Assembly: GCF_002754475.1 (NCBI RefSeq)
Contig: NZ_PEFL01000001.1
Coordinates: 2,666,001-2,730,000, forward strand
Origin: Comamonas sp. 26
Lineage (GTDB): Bacteria; Pseudomonadota; Gammaproteobacteria; Burkholderiales; Burkholderiaceae_C
DNA length: 64,000 nt
Reading direction: 5' to 3'
Part shown: positions 36,396-42,641 of the stretch, one piece after another
How the letters are laid out: each line of letters opens with the position of its first letter
Position numbering within the stretch: the stretch's first letter is position 1
Notes under the pieces: generated by a model
Database searches by the model: none
What the model was told of the DNA's origin: nothing
The model's input: only the letters and a program-made list of their open reading frames with translations
Made by a program: the position numbers and the translations under genes

Positions 36396-36420
36396 AAGCC
36401 CGCTCCGTGCGGGCTTTTTT
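36396..36420 (+). terminator. Terminator of the repressor gene
   Basis: AAGCCCGC/GCGGGCTT-type stem followed by six T, 67 bases past the repressor stop codon. It also faces the convergent lipoprotein gene. Confidence 0.82.
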
Positions 36421-36428
36421 AGGCCTGC

Positions 36429-36686
36429 CTACTTCTGCTCTGAGTGATCTCTGCGGAAAAGCGTCCATTCATCCATCTCTGTGCCATTGGGTAGCACACA
36501 GATGCCCTGCTCACCCTGGGGCGTTTTCTCGATCCGCAGCTTCCCGCCAATCTTGACGCAGTAGACAGAGGCAGGGTTAGCCATGCCCAGCACAGGTGAG
36601 TCAGTTGGTTTTACCGAATCTTGAGCGCATCCAGCAAGAGCCATAGTTGCGAGCGCCGCGCCAGCGCTTCCAAGTAGTTTGTTCAT
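36429..36686 (-). CDS. DUF333 lipoprotein
   Basis: 85 residues starting MNKLLGSAGAALATMALAGC, with an LAGC lipobox. The mature part is a DUF333 domain (MANPASVYCVKIGGKLRIEK, then GICVLPNGTEMDEW), a small secreted domain often labelled hemolysin-like without proof. The ATG at 36,686 is preferred over an upstream start that lacks a signal peptide. Confidence 0.82.
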   Translation of the reverse strand: MNKLLGSAGAALATMALAGCAQDSVKPTDSPVLGMANPASVYCVKIGGKLRIEKTPQGEQGICVLPNGTEMDEWTLFRRDHSEQK

Positions 36687-36702
36687 GGGCTGACTGTACC
36701 CG

Positions 36703-36795
36703 CTATGCCCAGTCGTCCCTGATCTCATTGATCACCCAGGCCACAAGCACGGCCACGATCCACAGGCCAACCATTTGCATCATGAGGGTAGACAT
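36703..36795 (-). CDS. Very small membrane protein (30 residues)
   Basis: Begins MSTLMMQMVGLWIVAVLVAW and ends in a charged EIRDDWA tail: one membrane helix with a short cytoplasmic end. An AAGGAG lies 8 bases before the ATG. It sits just upstream of, and on the same strand as, the DUF333 lipoprotein. Confidence 0.6.
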   Translation of the reverse strand: MSTLMMQMVGLWIVAVLVAWVINEIRDDWA

Positions 36796-36888
36796 CGCCG
36801 CTCTCCTTGAAGTGCGTGATACCTGAATACTCCTCCTTCGGTCATCAGACCGCAATCTGAGACAGCTCGCCTAGTACGGGCTTTGCAT

Positions 36889-37011
36889 CTACAGATTCGG
36901 AGCATTGACCGGGTCACCGGGTAGCTCCGCTGGCGGCACATCGACCGGTGGGTCAATCGGGACAGGCTTGGGCTCCTGCTCTTTGCGCGGCTCTTTCGGT
37001 TGATAAGTCAT
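36889..37011 (-). CDS. Small Pro-rich protein (40 residues)
   Basis: Begins MTYQPKEPRKEQEPKPVPID and continues with alternating Pro, Val and acidic residues; predicted unstructured. A perfect AGGAGG lies 9 bases before the ATG, which supports translation. Function unknown. Confidence 0.55.
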   Translation of the reverse strand: MTYQPKEPRKEQEPKPVPIDPPVDVPPAELPGDPVNAPNL

Positions 37012-37115
37012 GGCCAATGCCTCCTTGCCTTGCTTCTACTCCGACAAATTAAGTTGAGCAACCTTTGCCGCATCCCTCGGAAGCGCTATTGCAACCTCTT
37101 GCAGGTATGCATTTA

Positions 37116-37187
37116 GAAGCAATGCTAAAGATAAATTCATAAATTTATTTAGCAAGGCTGTTGACCAAATAATTTAGCAAAGCTACA
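37116..37187. promoter_or_regulatory. Second cluster of repressor operators
   Basis: GAAGCAATGCTAAAG (37,116-37,130, inverted), TTTAGCAAGGCTGTT (37,148-37,162) and TTTAGCAAAGCTACA (37,173-37,187). The last differs by one base from the operator at 35,574-35,588. The cluster lies 1.5 kb from the lysogeny switch. Confidence 0.7.
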
Positions 37188-37189
37188 TT
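37161..37189 (+). promoter_or_regulatory. Promoter under the second operator cluster
   Basis: -35 TTGACC (37,161-37,166), 17-base spacer, -10 TACATT (37,184-37,189). An operator covers the spacer and most of the -10, so repressor binding should block it. It faces right, towards 37,200-38,050. Confidence 0.65.
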
Positions 37190-37640
37190 TCTTCCGTAGC
37201 AGCAAAAAACCGCTGCGACGGGTGCCAAGTGATCGAGCTAGCACCGGTTCATGCAGCCGCACGGCTGGGTAAACACAGGGCACCGCGGGCGGTAGCGGGA
37301 TACAAAAGGTCGTCGGTCGCTCTAGTCAGTACTGCTCTGCCCCCCGGATTGGGATCGGCAACAGGAACATCGAAAGGCCACGCGAAATCCATCCGCTGGG
37401 TTCTATACGGCGGTGAGGCATACAGGGAGGCCAAGAGCAAGAACGCCCTCTGCGCAAGCAGCGCCAGCCCCTGAGCGACATCAGGGGCACAAACCAGAGC
37501 CTTGCGCGCAGGGCTGCGGTTTGCAGCTCCGACAGTCACTGCAGACGTTTATTTCTGATACCGTCGTTTAAGGTCATAAATAAGAGTACCGTGGATTCAG
37601 GCAATCAATCTTGATCCGCCACCATAGACCGGAGGTCTAT
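37190..37640 (+). other. Transcribed region with no secure gene
   Basis: Downstream of the repressed promoter. A GTG-initiated frame (37,229-37,474, 81 codons, starting VIELAPVHAAARLGKHRAPR) is possible but has a poor ribosome site and unusual composition. A word near 37,494 recurs at 37,979. The segment could be an untranslated RNA, a lost gene or a leader. Confidence 0.35.
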
Positions 37641-38010
37641 TTGTCAGGTAACCCTATCCCTATTTCAACACCATCTTTTTGGGACACCTTGAAGCTGATG
37701 TTCTTTTTCAACGGTGGGCTCCCAGCTCCACAACAGCAAGGCCTACCTCTCGTTCCCCAAAAGCAGAACAGGGAAGAGCAGCAGCAGCGAAAGCAGTAAT
37801 AGCAGATCAGCGATCAACGACCCGACGAGTACGGTTTTCTTTTACCAGCCACCCACGAGGTGGTTTTTTTGCGCCCGGAGATTGTGAAATGTGAGCGAGT
37901 AGCCAGCATGCGGCATGCATGTGCTTCCCCCGCAGGGCTTTAGCGGGGCCATCCAGAGATCGCCCAGCTCTCAAACTAGAGCCTTTCGTGCAGGGCTATG
38001 GTTTGCGTTG
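37494..38010 (+). repeat. Pair of 31-base imperfect direct repeats
   Basis: AGAGCCTTGCGCGCAGGGCT (from 37,496) and AGAGCCTTTCGTGCAGGGCT (from 37,980), each followed by a GGTTTGC word. They lie downstream of the repressed promoter, one on each side of a small ORF. Confidence 0.5.
37641..37799 (+). CDS. Small protein with Gln-rich end (52 residues)
   Basis: A TTG start preceded by GGAGGT at 5 bases. The protein begins MSGNPIPISTPSFWDTLKLM, has a short hydrophobic LMFFF patch and ends in a Gln/Lys/Arg-rich tail. No family recognised. It lies in the repressor-controlled transcript, so it may be an early phage protein. Confidence 0.5.
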   Translation: MSGNPIPISTPSFWDTLKLMFFFNGGLPAPQQQGLPLVPQKQNREEQQQRKQ

Positions 38011-38051
38011 CTAGCACCAGATCACCTACACAGTTTGGTGCTTGAAATGCA

Positions 38052-38414
38052 TCAACTTTGCAGTTGAGTCGCAGGACTCAGATCAGGTGGCAAATTCATC
38101 AAAATTTCCATCGCGCTTGCCCCCTCCATCCTCTGAATGACAATCCCTCCATTTGCTTGGATGTAGGTACAGACAAGTGGCTCATCTTCTCCATTCAGAA
38201 GGAAGTTACCAGCGGGAGAGGTATCTAAATCAGGCTCCGGCACCAATTCAGTCTGAGAAATCTCCTCCAAATAACCTTGAGGCATTCCCACTTCAGAGCA
38301 CACCTCTATCCACTTGCTCTTCACTAATTCGTGAGCCGACTTCCAATCGGCGCAAGGTTTAGAGCGTTCCAAGTGCTTGATCAAAGCGCTGATGCGAAGC
38401 TCGAAAGTCTCCAT
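38052..38414 (-). CDS. Hypothetical protein
   Basis: 120 residues beginning METFELRISALIKHLERSKP. Soluble, acidic and mixed alpha/beta by eye; the second half has VCTYIQANGGIVIQRMEG. Not recognised. A GGGGGAG lies at 3-4 bases from the ATG. It is AT-richer than the core genes, as expected of prophage cargo. Confidence 0.65.
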   Translation of the reverse strand: METFELRISALIKHLERSKPCADWKSAHELVKSKWIEVCSEVGMPQGYLEEISQTELVPEPDLDTSPAGNFLLNGEDEPLVCTYIQANGGIVIQRMEGASAMEILMNLPPDLSPATQLQS

Positions 38415-38725
38415 AGCTCCCCCTTATCGTTATGTCTATGAGAAAAATTCGCGTTATTTACTTTATTTGTAAATTTTCCTGGATCTAGCGCCTTGAGTGT
38501 GATGCAAGAAGCCAGAAACACAGCATTTCCAAGAGTGACCTCAGGTAATCAAATGCAACCACTTCTTCCTATACCTATAGGTAGGTAGTACATATTCCTC
38601 TCATTTGCTTACAACAAAATTAGGTATTGTCCGTGTTCGACTACATAGCTTCTCAGTCATGACGCCCACCCTAAGAGACAGGCAGGTCATCTCGGCTTGT
38701 CGTTTCAACTGAAGGAGCTAACGCT
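38415..38725. other. Intergenic region upstream of the Q/N-rich gene
   Basis: AT-rich, no gene. It contains a perfect 12-bp palindrome TACCTATAGGTA (38,572-38,583) and possible but weak promoter elements near 38,610-38,640. The start of the Q/N-rich gene has GGAG at 38,714. Confidence 0.4.
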
Positions 38726-38899
38726 ATGTCTCAGCAACCCAATCAGCAAAACGCCAATCAACAGCAGCCCAGCCAGCAGCAGCAAAACCCCAACCAGAAT
38801 CAGCCAGGGCAGCAAACCAATCAACCTGGTCAGCAGCAACAGCAAAATCCAGCCCAGCAAAAACAGCCCGGGCAGCAGCAAAAACCTTCTCATCAGTAA
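38726..38899 (+). CDS. Q/N-rich low-complexity protein (57 residues)
   Basis: The frame begins MSQQPNQQNANQQQPSQQQQ and ends QKPSHQ. Of 57 residues 28 are Gln, 8 Asn and 8 Pro; there is no hydrophobic core, so it should be disordered. GGAG precedes the ATG at about 8 bases. Both other frames here are also open because of the repetitive CAG/CAA text, but only this one has a ribosome site and a coherent composition. It lies 74 bases upstream of the PRC-barrel gene on the same strand, so the two are probably co-expressed. Confidence 0.7.
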   Translation: MSQQPNQQNANQQQPSQQQQNPNQNQPGQQTNQPGQQQQQNPAQQKQPGQQQKPSHQ

Positions 38900-38973
38900 C
38901 GCTCCAAGTGCGAAGTGCGGCTTAAAGCCGTATTTGTTCTGATTTTTTGACTACGCAGACTTAAGGGGTAAAA

Positions 38974-39321
38974 ATGCACACCAATTCAACTGTCATCTCG
39001 TCCAATGATGTGGATGGGACCAATGTCTACAATCCGGCAGGCGAAAAACTTGGCTCCATTAACTCCTTGATGATTGACAAGATCACAGGCAAGGTGCGTT
39101 ATGCAGTCATGGAGTTCGGCGGCTTTCTGGGAATGGGCACAGACCTTTATCCCCTGCCGTGGGATAGCCTCAAGTACAACCCGAATCAAGGCGGATATGT
39201 GGTCTCAGTGACCAAAGAGCAATTAGAAAGTGCTCCCCGCTACGAAGGTGGAACAGTGCCCGATTACAACGATGATTACGGGCGCCGCGTCTACGGTCAC
39301 TACGGGTACCCATACCTGTAA
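38974..39321 (+). CDS. PRC-barrel domain protein
   Basis: 115 residues. The PRC-barrel core is clear: VYNPAGEKLGSINSLMIDKI, then GKVRYAVMEFGGFLGMGTDL, YPLPWDSLKYN and the strand after it. The tail is Tyr/Gly/Asp-rich (DYNDDYGRRVYGHYGYPYL). PRC barrels bind proteins or RNA; stand-alone forms are often stress induced. Not a usual phage gene, so likely cargo. Confidence 0.85.
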   Translation: MHTNSTVISSNDVDGTNVYNPAGEKLGSINSLMIDKITGKVRYAVMEFGGFLGMGTDLYPLPWDSLKYNPNQGGYVVSVTKEQLESAPRYEGGTVPDYNDDYGRRVYGHYGYPYL

Positions 39322-39784
39322 CCTGACACTCCAGAGCTCAAGACACAGCGTTGAACCCAGGTAGGAGCTTTGATCGGCATATTCCGAACCTATTCCTACT
39401 TTCAGCCCGCCACTGCGCGGGCTTTTTTGCGCTTTGCGTTCAGACGCACAGGCATCCGGCGTGACCACTCTAGCGAGGTCGTTTGATCTTTGGAATTAGC
39501 CAGAGCAAGCGGCGATTCATGGACTTCGGCGCGGCCTCCGCGTCGATGGCGAAAGTGGTCACACCAGATGGCGCAGCACCTTTTATTAACCTAAGTGCGC
39601 ATTTTTTCTGCTTGACCCTCATCGGGCAGAAGAAAGCTGAGTCATCGCCTTTTTCAGCCGGGCCTGGGAAATCTCCTCCCTCCCTCTCTATTACTTCCCC
39701 AGGTATGCCCCGAAAGGGCACCGGCTCCTTATTCAAGCCCGCAGCAACCGCTAGCGGGCTTTTTCTTTGCCCATCGGAGATTCC
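39322..39784. other. Stretch without a secure gene
   Basis: Holds a hairpin AGCCCGC/GCGGGCT plus six T (39,404-39,429) and a second hairpin at 39,736-39,760 that forms the leader of the next gene. Between them (39,480-39,720) both strands are open in long frames, but neither has a ribosome site or a recognisable protein. It may be a decayed early phage gene. Confidence 0.4.
39736..39784 (+). promoter_or_regulatory. Stem-loop/RBS leader, copy A
   Basis: AGCCCGC/GCGGGCT stem, then TTTTTCTTT, then CGGAGATTCC and ATG (39,785). Same layout as copies at 40,948, 41,994, 43,898, 44,646, 44,902 and 45,681. Confidence 0.7.
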
Positions 39785-39859
39785 ATGCAGCTCACCACCG
39801 AGCACCAGCCCATTGACGACGACCTCGTGCAGCGCCTGCGCGAAAAAGGAGGCCTGTGA
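39785..39859 (+). CDS. Mini-protein (24 residues) after a stem-loop leader
   Basis: MQLTTEHQPIDDDLVQRLRE followed by KGGL and a stop. The start is well placed behind CGGAGA. It reads like the N-terminus of a longer early phage protein, so it is either a truncated gene or a coupling peptide for the next ORF, which starts one base after its stop. Confidence 0.4.
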   Translation: MQLTTEHQPIDDDLVQRLREKGGL

Positions 39860-39860
39860 A

Positions 39861-40013
39861 GTGGCCACACATCCCCACCCTGCCCATCGCGTCGGCCCTG
39901 CAACAAAGCTGCTGACCGCCCTGCTGTGGGCGCTTGTCGCAGTCGGCATCTTCGGCCTCACCGGCGCGGCAGCGCTGCTGATGGCCTCGACTCCAAGCGC
40001 TTGGCCCCTCTGA
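39861..40013 (+). CDS. Small membrane protein (50 residues)
   Basis: A GTG start 8 bases after a perfect AGGAGG. It begins MATHPHPAHRVGPATKLLTA and continues into a hydrophobic helix rich in Ala, Leu and Val, ending in SAWPL. One membrane segment, function unknown. Confidence 0.5.
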   Translation: MATHPHPAHRVGPATKLLTALLWALVAVGIFGLTGAAALLMASTPSAWPL

Positions 40014-40021
40014 ACATCAAT

Positions 40022-40068
40022 CAACTTTTATAGCTACTCGCGCTTTATTCATAAGCGTTAGAGGCAAA
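40022..40068 (+). repeat. Interspersed repeat copy inside the element
   Basis: TTTTATAGCTACTCGCGCTT, then TATTCATAAGCGTTAGAGGC. Nearly the same as the chromosomal copy at 18,098. It ends 4 bases before the start of the next gene, so it forms that gene's leader. Confidence 0.7.
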
Positions 40069-40071
40069 TTT

Positions 40072-40401
40072 ATGCACTTTCAAGACGCTTATGAATTGGT
40101 GAAGGTCTTCGGGCCGCGAGCCACCGCTCGCACCCTGAGCAGAGCAACCGGAATTTCTGCTCGCACCTTGAACCGCTTGGCGACAGAGAGCGGCATCACC
40201 CTGCGCACATCCATAGAACCCATCACAGGAATTGAGCACCTGCCAGGCCTGCCTAACTTCACCGAAAGCCGTGCATGGCGCGGCGGGACTGTCCACCGCA
40301 TTGATTTATCCAAGGCCGGAGACAGCCCCGGCTATCGCTCCCTGCTCATTCACCAATCTGGCGTGCAAGGCCATGAAGATGAGGACGACAACGATGACTA
40401 A
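40072..40401 (+). CDS. Hypothetical phage protein, possible helix-turn-helix
   Basis: 109 residues. ARTLSRATGISARTLNRLAT looks like a helix-turn-helix; the C-terminus is acidic (HEDEDDNDD). Its stop overlaps the next start by 8 bases (ATGACTAA). No Shine-Dalgarno is visible because the upstream sequence is the repeat, so the true start may differ. Confidence 0.6.
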   Translation: MHFQDAYELVKVFGPRATARTLSRATGISARTLNRLATESGITLRTSIEPITGIEHLPGLPNFTESRAWRGGTVHRIDLSKAGDSPGYRSLLIHQSGVQGHEDEDDNDD

Positions 40402-40615
40402 AGCCCTTTACGCAATCGCTCTGGCGATCCTCTCTGTGACGCTACTCCTACTTTGGGTCACTCCCCCAGCGCAGGCCGATGAGGAACCCGCTGAGCCACC
40501 TGCGCCCGCCGGCGCAATCCGTATGGCCGCCCGCGATGCCTTTGCCTGCCCTGGCATGCACGCCGAGTGGCTGGATAAAAAGACCGTGCAGTGCTTGAAA
40601 CAAAAGCCAGAGTGA
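40394..40615 (+). CDS. Small exported protein
   Basis: 73 residues. The N-terminus MTKALYAIALAILSVTLLLL then AQADE looks like a signal peptide. The mature part is Pro/Glu-rich followed by two Cys (FACPGMHAEW, TVQCLKQK) that could form a disulfide. It overlaps the upstream gene by 8 bases. The upstream in-frame extension is not real. Confidence 0.65.
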   Translation: MTKALYAIALAILSVTLLLLWVTPPAQADEEPAEPPAPAGAIRMAARDAFACPGMHAEWLDKKTVQCLKQKPE

Positions 40616-40638
40616 TAACTGCACAGCCTCGGCTCCCA

Positions 40639-40845
40639 CTACATGTTGCCGCGAACAAAGTATGGACCGTCTCCACCATTCCAGGTCTGCATATTGCGCC
40701 CATACATCATGCCGCCGCCCATGCTCATAGAGCCCATTGACTGACTGGAACCTTGTGATGACATCGACCCCGAATCACGACTCGGCATCATCGAGCAGCC
40801 AGTCAACGTACTGACTACTACCGCAATCAAAAGTAGCGATTTCAT
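40639..40845 (-). CDS. Met/Ser/Gly-rich lipoprotein
   Basis: 68 residues beginning MKSLLLIAVVVSTLTGCSMM, with an LTGC lipobox. The mature part is low complexity (SQGSSQSMGSMSMGGGMMYG). AAGGAG precedes the ATG. Met-rich exported proteins sometimes bind copper, but no metal site can be claimed here. Confidence 0.72.
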   Translation of the reverse strand: MKSLLLIAVVVSTLTGCSMMPSRDSGSMSSQGSSQSMGSMSMGGGMMYGRNMQTWNGGDGPYFVRGNM

Positions 40846-40947
40846 AAGTGGCTCCTTCAAAACGTGGAGATCTCAGGCTATTCCTGCTGAACACCAGCCG
40901 CTGTAGGTTGATGTGCCATATGCCAATAGCTATTCAAGCCATGCCCT

Positions 40948-40985
40948 CCCGCTTTCAAGCGGGCTTTGCTTTTTCTGGAGCTCCA
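40948..40985 (+). promoter_or_regulatory. Stem-loop/RBS leader of rdgC
   Basis: CCCGC/GCGGG stem, U-rich CTTTGCTTTTTCT, then GGAGCTCCA and ATG. Confidence 0.65.
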
Positions 40986-41972
40986 ATGTTCAAGAACATG
41001 ATTGTTTATCGCATTGCCGAAAGCTGGCAGGGCGATCTGCAGGTGCTGGAAGATGCGCTGCAAAAGACAGTGTTTGCCGAGTGCGGCGCGACGCAGGAAC
41101 GCTCGGTCGGCTGGATGCCGCCGCGCGGTGAGCAGCATGGCCCGCTGGTCGAATCGGTGGCCGGCCAATGGGTAATGCGCTTCATGACCGAGGCCAAGAT
41201 GCTGCCTGCCAGCGTGCTCAACCGCAGGGTTAACGAAAAGGCTGATGCCATCGAGAAGGCCGAGGGGCGCAAGCCCGGCAAGAAAGAGAAAAAAGACCTG
41301 AAGGACGAGGCGAGGCTGGATTTACTGCCCATGGCCTTTACCAAGCAAGGTGCCATGTGGGTATGGATTGACCCGCAGGCGCGTACGCTGGTGCTCGATA
41401 CCAGTGCGCAAGGCCGTGCCGATGAAGTAGTAACGCTGCTGGTGGAAGGTCTGCCCGGCTTCGCGCTGGCCCTGCTGGATACCCAGACCAGCCCGCAGGC
41501 TGCCATGGCGCACTGGCTGATGACCCAGGAGCCGCCTGCCAGCTTCACTGCTGACCGCGAGACTGAACTGAAGGCTGTCGACGAATCCAAGGCTGTGGTG
41601 CGCTACGCACGCCACCCGCTGGATATTGACGAGGTGCGCCAGCACATCGAGCACGGCAAGATGCCCACCAAGCTGGCCATGACCTGGGATGACCGCGTGA
41701 GCTTTGTGCTGACCGAAGGCCTGCAGATCAAAAAGATTGCACTGCTGGATGCAGTCATGGATGGCAACAGCGAGGACGATGGCGGCTTTGATACCGATGT
41801 GGCCATTGCCACCGGCGAGCTGTCGCGCCTGATTCCTGATCTGATCGAAGACCTGGGCGGCGAAGGTCGCACCGGCCTGAGCACCCTGCCCGCATCACTG
41901 GCTGCCAGCGCCAGCACTACCGGCCCAAAGGCCGCGCCGACTGACACAACTCCAGGCGCAAACCCGTTCTAA
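40986..41972 (+). CDS. rdgC: Recombination-associated protein RdgC
   Basis: A ring-shaped dimer that coats double-stranded DNA and limits RecA. The 328 residues show the family start MFKNMIVYRIAESWQ and the blocks SVGWMPPRG, LPASVLNRRVNEKA, AMWVWIDPQARTLVLDTSAQ and LAMTWDDRVSFVLTEGLQIK. It lies inside the element behind a stem-loop/RBS leader, so it is phage-borne; a host copy may exist elsewhere. The Ala/Thr-rich C-terminus is variable. Confidence 0.93.
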   Translation: MFKNMIVYRIAESWQGDLQVLEDALQKTVFAECGATQERSVGWMPPRGEQHGPLVESVAGQWVMRFMTEAKMLPASVLNRRVNEKADAIEKAEGRKPGKKEKKDLKDEARLDLLPMAFTKQGAMWVWIDPQARTLVLDTSAQGRADEVVTLLVEGLPGFALALLDTQTSPQAAMAHWLMTQEPPASFTADRETELKAVDESKAVVRYARHPLDIDEVRQHIEHGKMPTKLAMTWDDRVSFVLTEGLQIKKIALLDAVMDGNSEDDGGFDTDVAIATGELSRLIPDLIEDLGGEGRTGLSTLPASLAASASTTGPKAAPTDTTPGANPF

Positions 41973-41993
41973 CCACTGTCTCTTCAATCCACC

Positions 41994-42031
41994 AGCCCGC
42001 CATGCCGCGGGCTTTTTCTTTGGAGGCTCCT
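41994..42031 (+). promoter_or_regulatory. Stem-loop/RBS leader
   Basis: AGCCCGC/GCGGGCT stem, TTTTTCTTT, GGAGGCTCCT and ATG (42,032). It doubles as terminator of rdgC. Confidence 0.7.
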
Positions 42032-42226
42032 ATGAGTCTGACTTTCGTGAACCACAACGGCGACCCTATCTCTCAGACCCGAATGGCAGCCATGCGAGCC
42101 CAAGGAATGGAGCTTGAGCGTCAAAAACGCCTTGCCTCCAAAGGAGACACCGTCTCGGTGCACAAGGGTTGGCGCGTTTCGGGCATCCCACCCGGAAAGC
42201 TGGAAGAGGCTAAGGCGGCCCATTAA
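42032..42226 (+). CDS. Small phage early protein (64 residues)
   Basis: Begins MSLTFVNHNGDPISQTRMAA. Basic and helical; ends in GKLEEAKAAH. Not recognised. GGAGG lies 6-7 bases before the ATG directly behind a stem-loop leader. Confidence 0.65.
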   Translation: MSLTFVNHNGDPISQTRMAAMRAQGMELERQKRLASKGDTVSVHKGWRVSGIPPGKLEEAKAAH

Positions 42227-42238
42227 CAGCTGCGCCAA

Positions 42239-42430
42239 ATGGCACAAAAGGCAGGCGGAAAACCGCCGGAGCCTTTTGATGAATCCGCGTGGCGTCGTAC
42301 AGCCAAGCGCACCGCTTTGCGCAGCAAGCCGTACCCCCTTCAAGAGGCTGCCCTACTCTGCAAGGAGTTGGCTATCAAGACAGGCTGGCTTGATGTGCAG
42401 CTGCTCGAAATCAAGAAAATAGCTGTATGA
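42239..42430 (+). CDS. Small phage early protein (63 residues)
   Basis: Begins MAQKAGGKPPEPFDESAWRR; basic N-terminal half, helical C-terminal half with one Cys. Starts 12 bases after the previous stop; no clear Shine-Dalgarno, so it probably relies on coupling. Confidence 0.5.
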   Translation: MAQKAGGKPPEPFDESAWRRTAKRTALRSKPYPLQEAALLCKELAIKTGWLDVQLLEIKKIAV

Positions 42431-42641
42431 CATCCAACAAGCGACAGGGGGAGAAAATCCAAAAGCACATCTCCCCGAAGATGCGAATCTGGACTACAAA
42501 GATCAAAGATCATCCCGTCGTGACATCTTGTCACGTAACACAGCAAGATTCACTGATAGAGACTGTTAGTTGAACATCTTGCAGTTGAGTGACAAGTATT
42601 ACTGTTCAGTTTCGGTTTTTAATCGAGGAGGTCTCAGCCAG

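Noticed and set aside
37229..37474. An 81-codon GTG-started gene after the repressed promoter
   Set aside because: No convincing ribosome site and no recognisable domain; kept only as a possibility within the transcribed region.
38697..38942. Plus-strand frame of 81 codons and minus-strand frame 38,705-38,893 over the Q/N-rich gene
   Set aside because: The CAG/CAA repeats keep every frame open. Only the frame at 38,726 has a Shine-Dalgarno at proper spacing. The minus-strand frame would be a Leu-rich helix without ribosome site.
39470..40024. A 184-codon minus-strand frame and a 176-codon plus-strand frame
   Set aside because: They overlap fully and contain the leader and the two small ORFs at 39,785 and 39,861, which have good ribosome sites. 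No recognisable protein in either long frame.
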